NCBI GenBank assembly: GCA_963783445.1
Contig: CAWANP010000003.1
Location: 248,001 to 312,000, forward strand
DNA: 64,000 nt
Direction: 5' to 3'
DNA from: CAWANP01 sp963783445
GTDB lineage: Bacteria > Chloroflexota > Anaerolineae > JAAYZQ01
The position numbers were made by a program, and so were the translations under genes. Under the pieces are notes generated by a model. It did not search any database and was not told the origin of the DNA. It worked only from the letters and a program-made list of their open reading frames with translations. Below are positions 18,529 through 26,716 of this stretch, piece after piece (the first letter of the stretch is position 1; every line of letters starts with the position of its first letter).

Positions 18529-18556
18529 AGTATAGGCGATCTCAGGGGGCTGTCAA
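18529..18556 (-). promoter_or_regulatory. Promoter of the radical SAM/SPASM gene
   Basis: Minus strand TTGACA (18551-18556), 16-nt spacer, TATACT (18529-18534). Predicted leader about 38 nt. The whole element is nearly the same as that at 20414-20441. Confidence 0.75.
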
Positions 18557-18631
18557 GTATGCCGCGCCGGAACACAACAGTATACCGCGCCCTGGTGGCC
18601 GAACACCTTCTGGCCGAGCCCTCCCCAGACT

Positions 18632-19417
18632 CTATTGAGCTTTGCGACACAGGTACACCAGAAAACTGGCGAGATTCAGCGGGATAAGAGGCGCCAGCAG
18701 CACGCGACCCAATTTGTGTGGTCGCCGGGCGTACCACAACAGATCTTCCCTGGTCCTGGGCCACGCGCGCTCGTATTTCACAGTGCGAACCACCTGCAGG
18801 TCGTTTAACTCCAAAAGCCTGCGCCATTGGACAGGGGTGCCATAGCGCTGCAGGGGCTGCCCATCGTCGAACACGTCGCCCTTTCGCCACACGTGCAGGA
18901 TGTTCCCCAGCAAGCCAAAGGTATTGGGCAGCAGAACCAGCGCCAGCCCGTCAGGCCGCAGGACACGCGCCATCTCGCGAATGGCCCAGTGGGGGTGGAA
19001 ATAGTGCTCGATGCTGCCGATGTTCGTGGCATAGTCAAACGCTGCATCGGGGTACGGCAACTGCTCTGCATCCGCGACGCAAACGAGGGGTGGCGGAATC
19101 TGCAGGCAGGCGATAGTCACAGCAGAGGAGGAGAGGTCAAGTCCCGCTGCTCGCAAGCCTGCCTGCCCGGCGAAATCCAGGAGCACCCCCTGGCCACAGG
19201 AGACATCCAGCAGCAACTGCCCCTGTCGCGGCTCCAACAAGCCCAGCAACCACTTGTAGAAGGAGTCCTGTTGGCGCAGGTGACCCTCGCCGTGTAGTTC
19301 GTCGTAGCTGTGGGCGCTGTCCTCGGCCAATACGACGTGCTGTCCCCGCAGTTCGACCAGTTCTTGTATTAACCGTTCGTTTTCGTCCAGTTGCGCACTC
19401 GATCGCTGGCTCTTCAT
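18632..19417 (-). CDS. Class I SAM-dependent methyltransferase
   Basis: 261 residues. The SAM-binding motif I is LLLDVSCGQGVLLDFA, followed by AAGLDLSSSAV, then VADAEQLPYPDAAFDYATNI (motif II region) and ARVLRPDGLALVLLPN. This is the Methyltransf_11/UbiE-like fold. The start ATG overlaps the stop of the next methyltransferase gene by 4 nt. Given the location it probably methylates a sugar or lipid intermediate; substrate unknown. Confidence 0.85.
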   Translation of the reverse strand: MKSQRSSAQLDENERLIQELVELRGQHVVLAEDSAHSYDELHGEGHLRQQDSFYKWLLGLLEPRQGQLLLDVSCGQGVLLDFAGQAGLRAAGLDLSSSAVTIACLQIPPPLVCVADAEQLPYPDAAFDYATNIGSIEHYFHPHWAIREMARVLRPDGLALVLLPNTFGLLGNILHVWRKGDVFDDGQPLQRYGTPVQWRRLLELNDLQVVRTVKYERAWPRTREDLLWYARRPHKLGRVLLAPLIPLNLASFLVYLCRKAQ

Positions 19418-20382
19418 GGCGACAGCCTTCTTGACTGAGCTGGATCGGCAACGCCCGCCTGTTCACCAGGCCGGGCAACGACTGTGACAACGGTACCCTT
19501 GCCCAGGCGGTCCATCAAGTAGAAATAGGGTATCACAAACACGCGCATAGGCGCAGAGTTCAGCACCGCCCACAGTCGCTTCTGGGCTGGAACAGAGAGA
19601 TGCTCCCGGGCCCAGAACCGCACACTCAACGCAAAGGTGGGATAGCTGCCCGAGATGCACGTCATTGTTTCCACGCGGAAACCAGTCCGGGCCAACATCC
19701 GCCCCAACGTATGCCGCGAAAACAGTGTGAGGTGGCGTGGCGCATCCCAGCCCACCCAATAAGGGCCAAACAGGCTACGGTCCCAGCTATCAAGCTGTGG
19801 CACGCGCAAAGCAAGTATTCCGCCAGGCTTGAGCACGCGGTGGATCTCGAGCAGTGTCTCCTTGGGGCCGTGCACGTGCTCTAGCACATCCCACATCACG
19901 ACGGCATCAAAGGTATCGTTGGGAAACTGCGCATCTGGAAGTGAACCGTGGAAGACATCCAATCCCAGATGCTCCCGTGCAAAGCGTAGAGGTGCTTCAC
20001 TGACGTCAACGCCCTGAACCTGCCAGTCTCCGGTCTGGCGCATGGCGTCCAGGAACAAACCGTTGGCGCAGCCGATCTCCAGCAGACGTCCGCCATCTTT
20101 GTAGCCTGTGACAGCCCGGCGGCGCTTGCCCAGCCCATAGTTCACGCTGAGTCGCTGCAAAAAGGGCAGATGATCGGGCGACTGTGTCGCAAAGGGGGCA
20201 TAGTCCTCTGGATAATAGCGTGTCATCTCGGCCATTGCCGGTTGAGGGTTTAAGTAGTGCAAGCCACATTGCTCACAGCACACCATCTGAAACTGCCCGT
20301 CAATACCCAGTAGACGATCGCGCATCTCAGCGACGGTCACATAGTCTGAGGAATTACAGAGAGGGCAGTCGATCCGTTGCAT
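19414..20382 (-). CDS. Class I SAM-dependent methyltransferase with N-terminal zinc ribbon
   Basis: 322 residues from the ATG at 20380-20382, which gives a zinc-ribbon N-terminus (IDCPLCNSS and CCEQCGLHYLNPQP). The Methyltransf_23-like core follows: LLEIGCANGLFLDAM (SAM site), FDAVVMWDVLEHVHGP and LKPGGILALRVPQLDSWD. This architecture is common among methyltransferases of O-antigen-like loci. The open frame continues 107 codons upstream but that part runs through the promoter and into the next gene, so I reject it. The pseudogene at 16905-17362 is a partial copy of this gene. Confidence 0.87.
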   Translation of the reverse strand: MQRIDCPLCNSSDYVTVAEMRDRLLGIDGQFQMVCCEQCGLHYLNPQPAMAEMTRYYPEDYAPFATQSPDHLPFLQRLSVNYGLGKRRRAVTGYKDGGRLLEIGCANGLFLDAMRQTGDWQVQGVDVSEAPLRFAREHLGLDVFHGSLPDAQFPNDTFDAVVMWDVLEHVHGPKETLLEIHRVLKPGGILALRVPQLDSWDRSLFGPYWVGWDAPRHLTLFSRHTLGRMLARTGFRVETMTCISGSYPTFALSVRFWAREHLSVPAQKRLWAVLNSAPMRVFVIPYFYLMDRLGKGTVVTVVARPGEQAGVADPAQSRRLSP

Positions 20383-20413
20383 CCTGTCTCCCAGTCGGAA
20401 TGGTTCAATCTCC

Positions 20414-20441
20414 AGTATAGGCAATCCCAGGAGGCTGTCAA
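20414..20441 (-). promoter_or_regulatory. Promoter of the methyltransferase pair
   Basis: Minus strand TTGACA (20436-20441), 16-nt spacer, TATACT (20414-20419). Leader about 25 nt. The 200 bp above it, to the stop of the glycosyltransferase at 20642, shows nothing further. Confidence 0.75.
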
Positions 20442-20641
20442 ATGTATCGCACCAGGGCACAGCGAACCTGCACTCGTATTTAGGGCACTCTCGCGGGTAC
20501 TCAGTCCGCCGATCTGTGCCCGATCCCTTCGAGCCGGACGCGAGTACAGAGTCGACGCAGGTAACCGTCTCACCCCTGAGATTCCAGTTCAGGGTGATCG
20601 CGCAGAACTGAGTCACCGTCGGGGTGTACTCACAGCAGCCA

Positions 20642-21802
20642 TCAATCGCCTGAGAAACGACGGTACAACGCTTCGATGGCCGCCGCCATGCGCCCCTCGT
20701 CAAAAAGCATACGGGTCCGCTCCCTGCCGGTCTCGCCCAGCCGGGGCGCCAGGCCGGGTTCGTTGAGCACGCGGTCTATAGCATTGGCCAGTGATTGGCT
20801 ATCCGCTGGTGGCACGATCAGACCGGCGTCACCAGCGACCTCCCCAGCCGAGCCCCCTGAGGTTGTGACAAGGGGCAAGCCGGAAGCCATGGCCTCAACC
20901 AACGGGATGCCAAAGCCTTCGAGCAGGGTTGGTAGAACAAAGAGATCGGCAGCAGCGAAATAGGCCGGCAGATCATCGTCCGGCACATAGCCGGCCAGGC
21001 GAACCCTGGAGCGAGCATCGCCCAGGTCCGTCAAGAAGCGCTCAGGATAGTTGGCCTCCCACTTGCCGACCATCACCAGATGCGCCGGTGTCTGCATCAC
21101 GCGCAAAGCCTGAGCCAGGTACTCGACCCCCTTGCGGGGAGTGGAAAAGCCGACATACAACAGCAGGGGAACCTCACCAGGGAGACCCAGCTGCCGGCGG
21201 GCCTCTGTTTGGCTCGGGAGCGATTCGAAGCGCTGCAGGTCAATACCCAGGTAGACCAGGGTCATCCGCTCTGGAATTACACCGTAATGTCTCACGAACT
21301 CTTGTTGTGTCGAATGACTGGACATGATTAGGTGATCGGCCCGCGCTACGGCTGGCCGCTCCATCACCCACTTTGCCCCAGAGTAGTACAGCAAGCGAAA
21401 CAGGAAGTTGCGCCGATTCGTGTGGTAGGGGCGCCCGTGATGGCTGGTGAGCTGTTGGCGGAAAGACTGGAATGCTGAGGCGACGAAAGGACCCCGGTAG
21501 GCATAGGCAAAGTGGACATTGGCAAAATGAATGATGTCAAATTCCTGCCGATGGGCTCGCAGGTACCTGGCCGCCTGCCAACCCAGGCCGATCCAGTCCG
21601 CGGGACCGCTAGGGACCCGAACGACCATGATGTTGGCCGGCGGCTCGCTGCCCTCTGTTCGCTCACTCTCAGGGCGGCTCGATGCAACCACCGTCACGTC
21701 GTGTCCGCGGTCTGCCAGCCCGCGGACAACTGTCTCGGCATAGATAGTCAAGCCGGAGCCGCGGAATGGTGGAAAGTCCAGGGTTACGAAGCAGATCCGC
21801 AT
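20642..21802 (-). CDS. Glycosyltransferase family 4
   Basis: 386 residues, GT-B fold. N-terminal glycine-rich acceptor region FVTLDFPPFRGSGLTIYAE, central LLLYVGFSTPRKGVEYLAQA, and the C-terminal donor-site EX7E-type motif in LFVLPTLLEGFGIPLVEAMA, followed by VTTSGGSAGEVAGDAG. Transfers a sugar from a nucleotide-sugar with retention. The start overlaps the upstream glycosyltransferase by 19 nt, so the two are coupled. Sugar and acceptor unknown. Confidence 0.92.
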   Translation of the reverse strand: MRICFVTLDFPPFRGSGLTIYAETVVRGLADRGHDVTVVASSRPESERTEGSEPPANIMVVRVPSGPADWIGLGWQAARYLRAHRQEFDIIHFANVHFAYAYRGPFVASAFQSFRQQLTSHHGRPYHTNRRNFLFRLLYYSGAKWVMERPAVARADHLIMSSHSTQQEFVRHYGVIPERMTLVYLGIDLQRFESLPSQTEARRQLGLPGEVPLLLYVGFSTPRKGVEYLAQALRVMQTPAHLVMVGKWEANYPERFLTDLGDARSRVRLAGYVPDDDLPAYFAAADLFVLPTLLEGFGIPLVEAMASGLPLVTTSGGSAGEVAGDAGLIVPPADSQSLANAIDRVLNEPGLAPRLGETGRERTRMLFDEGRMAAAIEALYRRFSGD

Positions 21803-22881
21803 GCAGTTTCCTCGATCACGGGCGCCAGCTGCCGGGCAATGGCTTCGGTGGTAAATCGCTGCTGAAAGATGTCATAGCCGCCGTCAGCAAGGCGGCGACG
21901 CAGTAGAGGGTCATCGGCCAAAGCGCCGATCGCTTCCGCCAGCGCCTCCGAATTATCCATGGGGACGGCCCACACATGCTGACCAGGGACAAAAACCTCG
22001 CGAGTGGCAGCATTGTCGCCCACGATGGTGGGTTTGCGCATGGCGATAAACTGGAAGGTTTTGGTCGAGATGACCCTGGCGGCCTTGGGCACGTTGGAGA
22101 AATGTCCGCCCAGGCAGAGATCGGCCCCGGCAATGCGCGCCGGAAGCTGGTCAAAGGGAACCCAACCGGGAAACTGCACGTTGCGTAAGCCAAGATCTCG
22201 GGCCAGATCCTGCATGGCATCCAGGCGGGAGCCATCTCCGGCAATGGTAAAGACGATATCGCGCCGATCCTCCAAGTATTTGGCCGCGTGGAGCATCTTC
22301 TCAACGCCGTGCAGGCGCAGAAAGGAAGTATAAGTGAACACGTTGAACGTCCTGGTACCACCGGTGGAATCTGGTAGCTCGGGATGCGGGGCAAAGAGTG
22401 TCTCGTCGCAACCAACGTAGGCCACGTCGATTTTGGCTGGCGGCAGATCAAAAGTGCGGATGAAAAAGTCGCGATGGGCGTAGGTATCAGCCAAAAGCTG
22501 GTCGGCCCAACGGCATGACCAGAGATCCAGCGCGTAGGCTATCCGCCCAGGGATGGAATGTGGGCGAAACCAGCGTCGATCCAGGCAGAAGGTATCATAT
22601 GCCGAGACAAAGGGGTCAAACAGAATCGGTGGACGTCGGCGAAGGCGCGTCCACAGCCGGACCCAGGGCACGAGAAGGTGCCCAGGAAACCCAATCACCA
22701 CCAGATCGAAAGCGGCGAGATCCTCGAATAGAAAGCGCAGGCCAGCGGAGAGGTTACCCTTCAACCGGCTGGAGGAGGGACTGGCGATCTCAACGACATC
22801 GCATGACAGGCGCAGCGCCCGGCTTAGGACAAGGTTTCGGACATATCTTGAGTGACTGCTATAGAGAAAGAGAATACGCAT
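21784..22881 (-). CDS. Glycosyltransferase (GT4-like)
   Basis: 365 residues with a GT-B pattern: ILFLYSSHSRYVRNLVL start, VFTYTSFLRLHGVEKMLHAA, FTIAGDGSRLDAMQDLARDL and a donor region FISTKTFQFIAMRKPTIVGD. It is more divergent than its neighbours, and the usual EGFGxxxxE box is replaced by VISTKTFQFIAM, seen in some GT4/GT1-like enzymes. It starts at the ATG at 22879-22881 and probably begins a two-gene operon with the gene at 20642. Confidence 0.82.
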   Translation of the reverse strand: MRILFLYSSHSRYVRNLVLSRALRLSCDVVEIASPSSSRLKGNLSAGLRFLFEDLAAFDLVVIGFPGHLLVPWVRLWTRLRRRPPILFDPFVSAYDTFCLDRRWFRPHSIPGRIAYALDLWSCRWADQLLADTYAHRDFFIRTFDLPPAKIDVAYVGCDETLFAPHPELPDSTGGTRTFNVFTYTSFLRLHGVEKMLHAAKYLEDRRDIVFTIAGDGSRLDAMQDLARDLGLRNVQFPGWVPFDQLPARIAGADLCLGGHFSNVPKAARVISTKTFQFIAMRKPTIVGDNAATREVFVPGQHVWAVPMDNSEALAEAIGALADDPLLRRRLADGGYDIFQQRFTTEAIARQLAPVIEETACGSAS

Positions 22882-22936
22882 TAAAGAGCCTTCCCATCGA
22901 CTCTGTTCAAGGCAAGCGCTACGCTATTAGAAAACT

Positions 22937-23089
22937 CTATCCTGTCATCCTTCGACTGCGCTCAGGCCATACTCTGAACGAAGCAAAGCATGCCTTGAGC
23001 ATGTCCTGAGTCATCGAAGGAGCGCGAAGGGAATCTCGGCTGGGCATAGAAGAGATCCTTCGTTTCGCTCAGGATGACGGCTAGCCGAG
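22937..23089. repeat. Dispersed intergenic repeat of the GTCATCCTTCG/CTCAGGATGAC type
   Basis: The 295-bp gap 22882-23176 holds CTGTCATCCTTCGACTGCG (22941 on) and, in inverted sense, ATCCTTCGTTTCGCTCAGGA (to about 23079). CTCGGCT (23035-23041) and AGCCGAG (23083-23089) form an inverted repeat around the second part. Motifs of this kind (TCCTGAGCGAAGCGAAGGAT) recur in many environmental bacterial genomes. No gene is seen in the gap. Confidence 0.65.
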
Positions 23090-23176
23090 AGTGAGTTTCT
23101 TCCACTTGGAGTAGCGTCCCGCACCATGGACTACTCAGAATGGTGGCCCTGGCGCGATTAGTGCGCTCGCACATGT

Positions 23177-25717
23177 CTACTGGACTAGCTCAAAGATCCA
23201 GACCCGATCCTGGTGATACCGCAGGCGATAGTAGGGACTGTCGAGCAGTTCGTTCGGGTCTAGCGCTTCCGGACCCGCATCGTTGACCTCTCCCTGGCGC
23301 TGGCCTATGTAGACGTAGGTCACCCCTTCGCCCTGAAGCGCGGTCACCACCTCCTCATTGGTCGGGCCAGCCTCACGCACCAGGCGCGACAACTCATTTA
23401 CCCTCTGCTCGTAGTCTGGAGTAGGCCCTCGCTCGCTGCTGTAGTTGAGCGGGGGTACAGTGGTCTGGCGCCCAGCCAGCAGTGGAAGCCACCAACCGGC
23501 ATCAGAACCAACGATGGAACTGTCAGCGTAAGTAGGAAAGGAGTTGACGAGGAAGCGGCCTTCTGGCAAATCATTGCCTCGGATCCAGGCAGTCGCTCGC
23601 ACATCGGGGCGGGTCACCAGCGCATGGTGGTACGGATCCAGATCACCCAGCCGCTCGCCCAATCCCCAGGTGCCCAGGCCTACCATGACCAACAGAAGCA
23701 GCACTGGCGCCCATTTTTGGCCTGCCGCGGCCTGGTCAGCCGGCCGGCTGAACGGTCCGGTCAAGGCTGCGACCAGGATGCCAGAAAAAATGCCCGCTGG
23801 CAGATAGGCAAAGATGAACAGGGCGAAATTGGAGATGGCGCCCGCACCAGGCAATGACAGCCAGTTGGGATTTGTGGCAAACAGCAACAGGAGCCACCAC
23901 AAAGCCATCAGCAACACGCCGCGCCGTCGCTGCCACAATCCCAGACCAAGACCGAGCACCATGGCCAGCCACCACAAAGGGGCCAGGTAGGTCTCTAGAT
24001 CACCAATGGCATTGTACTCCCACGTGATGGGATGCGCCTGGGCCGGGGCCTGCGTTGCCAGAATCCCAAACATTTGGAGGTTATCACCGCCGAGGTTGCG
24101 CACCAGCCAGGGCAGAAAAAGAAGGCCAGCGCCCATGCCGACCACAACCAACCGCAGCAGGCTTTCGCGACGGCTGCCGCGACCGGGAGCGACCAGGAAC
24201 AGCGACAGAACAAAGACCCCGTAAAAGATAAGCACCCGGTAGTGCGTTAGCGCCAAGCCTCCTGCAACCAGCATACCCAGCACCAGCAGCCTCCGCCGGC
24301 GTTCCGGTCTTTCGATGGCTTCCCACGTCAGCCAGATGGCTGCCGGCAGAATAACCTGGCCCGCCAGTTGTGTGTAGCGCCCCCAGTTCGTGTAGGCCAT
24401 GGGCATCGGTGACAGCAGTCCAGCCAGCAGAACCGCCCAGGTCGCGGCCCACCGGCTACCGGTCACCCGCAGCCCCAAGGGATAGACGGCCAACGCGGCC
24501 AGCACGTTCAACAACTGGCCGGTCCAGAGCGTGGCCTGCGGGGCCGGTATTCTCGTGAGCCATTGCAGAGCCGCGGACGTGCTTTGAAAGCCAAAATGAT
24601 AGGTCAAGGTGGTCAGATCGGCGTAAGGCGCCCACGATGCGAACAGCCCACCGTTGTCCACCATCAACTGAGCTACCAGCGAGTGCTGGAACGAGTCACC
24701 CCACATCGGCGCATCGAGCGTGCGCACCACCAGCAGGCGCACACCCAAGACCAATGCCAACAGGATCAGCAAGGCCAAATCCGGCCAGACGGCCTGCGAA
24801 CCAGCCCAGCGCTGGAGCGCTTCCCAGCCACGCCTGGGCCGCCAAGACCGGTAGCGCCAGATGAGCGCGATCAGCCCCATGACAACCGGAAGCCAGGCAT
24901 ACAGAGGGCCCAGATGCAGCCCTATCACGTCAGTCCACAAAAGCAGTAAGGGATACAGGGCCACACTTGTGCCTGCCGACAAGGCCAGTACGGAGGCCCA
25001 TGAGGGTTCTCCAAGAGCCGCACACTCGGCTGGTAGGAGCCAGGCCAGGAGCGCCCAACCCGGAACGACAAATAGCAGTGTCGCGGCTGCAGTCAATCCA
25101 AGCCCGCTCAGCGCTGCCTTAAACAGATCGAGCAGGGCGCCCCCCGGCGCGTAGACCAGTCGAAAGGTCGTCTGGGCGTCCATCGGCTGGTGAACCTGGT
25201 GTGCGGCTCCATCGAGGTATGCTGACCCATCGGCCAGGGCTACCTGTACCTGCGGTGCAGGCTTCCCCGAGGCGTCTACGATACCCTCCGCATCAGCATC
25301 GAGGTAGGCGTAATAGTATTCCCCATGAGAATTTTCCCGAGATGGAAAGTCAAAACGGTAGAATCCAGGATCCGCCTGGGCCGGCAGCCGCAGGCTGGCG
25401 GTGGCCAAGGGCTGTCCCGGTGGGCCAATTTCTTCCAGAGGATCAGATCGCAGGTGTAGCGTAAGGGTCATAGGGACAGAGGAAGTGGGGGTCAAAAAGA
25501 ACTCTATCCCTGCCAGCCCGCCGTGGCGGGCTACAAAGGTCTGGCCTACTGGCTTTCCAGGCTCCACTACCGCGCCGGTATCGCTCGCTCGGCCAAGCTG
25601 GTCCGAGTCTACGAACCCGCCTTGGCTCTGCCACCTGCCAACCAGGAACAAGCTCCCGGCGACCACCAGGGCTACTGCGATGAACACTGATAGCAGGAAC
25701 CACCGCCCCCGACTCAC
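23177..25717 (-). CDS. Large polytopic membrane protein, GT-C-like
   Basis: 846 residues. One N-terminal membrane segment is followed by an external beta-rich domain (residues about 35-195), then about 12-13 hydrophobic segments between 200 and 680, and a soluble C-terminal domain. The early extramembrane acid site typical of GT-C enzymes could be the MWGDSFQHSLVAQLMVD region. The pattern resembles the large DUF-type membrane proteins in Chloroflexota that are thought to transfer sugars from polyprenyl phosphate. The GT2 enzyme encoded just before it would make such a donor. The start GTG overlaps the GT2 stop (GTGA). No catalytic residue is proven. Confidence 0.65.
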   Translation of the reverse strand: MSRGRWFLLSVFIAVALVVAGSLFLVGRWQSQGGFVDSDQLGRASDTGAVVEPGKPVGQTFVARHGGLAGIEFFLTPTSSVPMTLTLHLRSDPLEEIGPPGQPLATASLRLPAQADPGFYRFDFPSRENSHGEYYYAYLDADAEGIVDASGKPAPQVQVALADGSAYLDGAAHQVHQPMDAQTTFRLVYAPGGALLDLFKAALSGLGLTAAATLLFVVPGWALLAWLLPAECAALGEPSWASVLALSAGTSVALYPLLLLWTDVIGLHLGPLYAWLPVVMGLIALIWRYRSWRPRRGWEALQRWAGSQAVWPDLALLILLALVLGVRLLVVRTLDAPMWGDSFQHSLVAQLMVDNGGLFASWAPYADLTTLTYHFGFQSTSAALQWLTRIPAPQATLWTGQLLNVLAALAVYPLGLRVTGSRWAATWAVLLAGLLSPMPMAYTNWGRYTQLAGQVILPAAIWLTWEAIERPERRRRLLVLGMLVAGGLALTHYRVLIFYGVFVLSLFLVAPGRGSRRESLLRLVVVGMGAGLLFLPWLVRNLGGDNLQMFGILATQAPAQAHPITWEYNAIGDLETYLAPLWWLAMVLGLGLGLWQRRRGVLLMALWWLLLLFATNPNWLSLPGAGAISNFALFIFAYLPAGIFSGILVAALTGPFSRPADQAAAGQKWAPVLLLLVMVGLGTWGLGERLGDLDPYHHALVTRPDVRATAWIRGNDLPEGRFLVNSFPTYADSSIVGSDAGWWLPLLAGRQTTVPPLNYSSERGPTPDYEQRVNELSRLVREAGPTNEEVVTALQGEGVTYVYIGQRQGEVNDAGPEALDPNELLDSPYYRLRYHQDRVWIFELVQ

Positions 25718-26706
25718 TGGCCGGTTCCCACCGCATCCTCGGTTCCCACCGCATCCTCCGGATCCTGGTCCAGCTCTATCCGGCGCATCCGGTAAAGGAT
25801 CTCTTCCAAGATCTTGCGGTTGAAGCCGATAAGGTCAGCTATCAGGCCGATGAGGCAAACCTGGATTCCGACGATCAGCAGAATCGCGGCCAGGATGAGG
25901 GACTGGATATGGCCAGCCGCGCCCTGATGGATCAGGAAGAAGTAGAGGAAGCGCAGGCCCAACAACAGTCCCAGGGCGATCATGAACGTACCAACACCCA
26001 AAAAGATACGCAGCGGCCGGTACAGGGTATAGGTGCGCAGAATGGTCAGGCCTGACTGGGCAATGTATTGGGGCAGGTTGCGCATCAACCGCGAAGGGCG
26101 GGTCTGCGGATTGGTGCGCACGGGCACATACTCTACCGCCATCTGGCGCGCACCGGCCTGGATCAGGGTTTCTAGCGTGTAGGAGTACTCGCTTATGACG
26201 AGGGTACGCATCGCGGCTTCCCGGGTCATAGCCCGAAAGCCACTGGTCGCGTCAGGGGTGCTGACACCGGTAGCTCTCTGCATCACCCAATTGCCGAGCC
26301 GCTGCAGCCGTCTCTTGAGTGGTGAAAAGTGGGTCACGGTGCCCACACCGCGGTCACCGACCACCAGATCAGCCTGTCCATCTAGAATGGGTACGAGCAG
26401 GCGTTCCACGTCATCCCCGCGGTACTGGTTGTCAGCGTCCGTATTCACAATGATGTCCGCGCCCAGTCGCAAAGATGCCTCCAGACCGGCCAGATAGGCG
26501 CGGGCCAGCCCCTGGTTCTTTCGCAGGCGCATGATGTGGTGGACTCCAAGTCCTTCTGCCACCTCGGCGGTACAATCCGTGCAGCCGTCGTCGATGACCA
26601 ACCATTCGATCTGCTCAACACCAGGTAGCTCGCGCGGCAAGTCGTGCAGTGTCTGGGGCAGCGTCTCTTCCTCGTTGTAGCACGGAATCTGGATAATTAG
26701 CTTCAT
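25714..26706 (-). CDS. Glycosyltransferase family 2, polyprenyl-phosphate sugar synthase type
   Basis: 330 residues from the ATG at 26704-26706 (MKLIIQIPCYNEEETLPQTL). GT-A fold with WLVIDDGCTDCTAEVA, the metal-binding IIVNTDADNQYRGDDV and ATSGFRAMTREAAMRTL, as in DPM1/DPG-synthase-like proteins. Two C-terminal membrane segments (about 235-260 and 270-300) anchor it. It probably makes an undecaprenyl-phosphate sugar used by the large membrane protein next to it. The C-terminus ends in a short duplication EDAVGTEDAVGT from two perfect 18-bp direct repeats at 25723-25758. Confidence 0.88.
   Translation of the reverse strand: MKLIIQIPCYNEEETLPQTLHDLPRELPGVEQIEWLVIDDGCTDCTAEVAEGLGVHHIMRLRKNQGLARAYLAGLEASLRLGADIIVNTDADNQYRGDDVERLLVPILDGQADLVVGDRGVGTVTHFSPLKRRLQRLGNWVMQRATGVSTPDATSGFRAMTREAAMRTLVISEYSYTLETLIQAGARQMAVEYVPVRTNPQTRPSRLMRNLPQYIAQSGLTILRTYTLYRPLRIFLGVGTFMIALGLLLGLRFLYFFLIHQGAAGHIQSLILAAILLIVGIQVCLIGLIADLIGFNRKILEEILYRMRRIELDQDPEDAVGTEDAVGTGQ
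25723..25758 (+). repeat. Two perfect 18-bp direct repeats at the 3' end of the GT2 gene
   Basis: GGTTCCCACCGCATCCTC occurs twice without a gap (25723-25740 and 25741-25758). It encodes the EDAVGT duplication at the C-terminus. It looks like a simple slippage duplication and has no similarity to the ATTCTGATGCGCGGAC family. Confidence 0.9.
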
Positions 26707-26716
26707 GGCTATCCTG

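Noticed and set aside
20383..20703. N-terminal extension of the zinc-ribbon methyltransferase by 107 codons
   Set aside because: It crosses a good promoter and overlaps the end of the next gene; the conserved zinc ribbon starts at the ATG at 20382.
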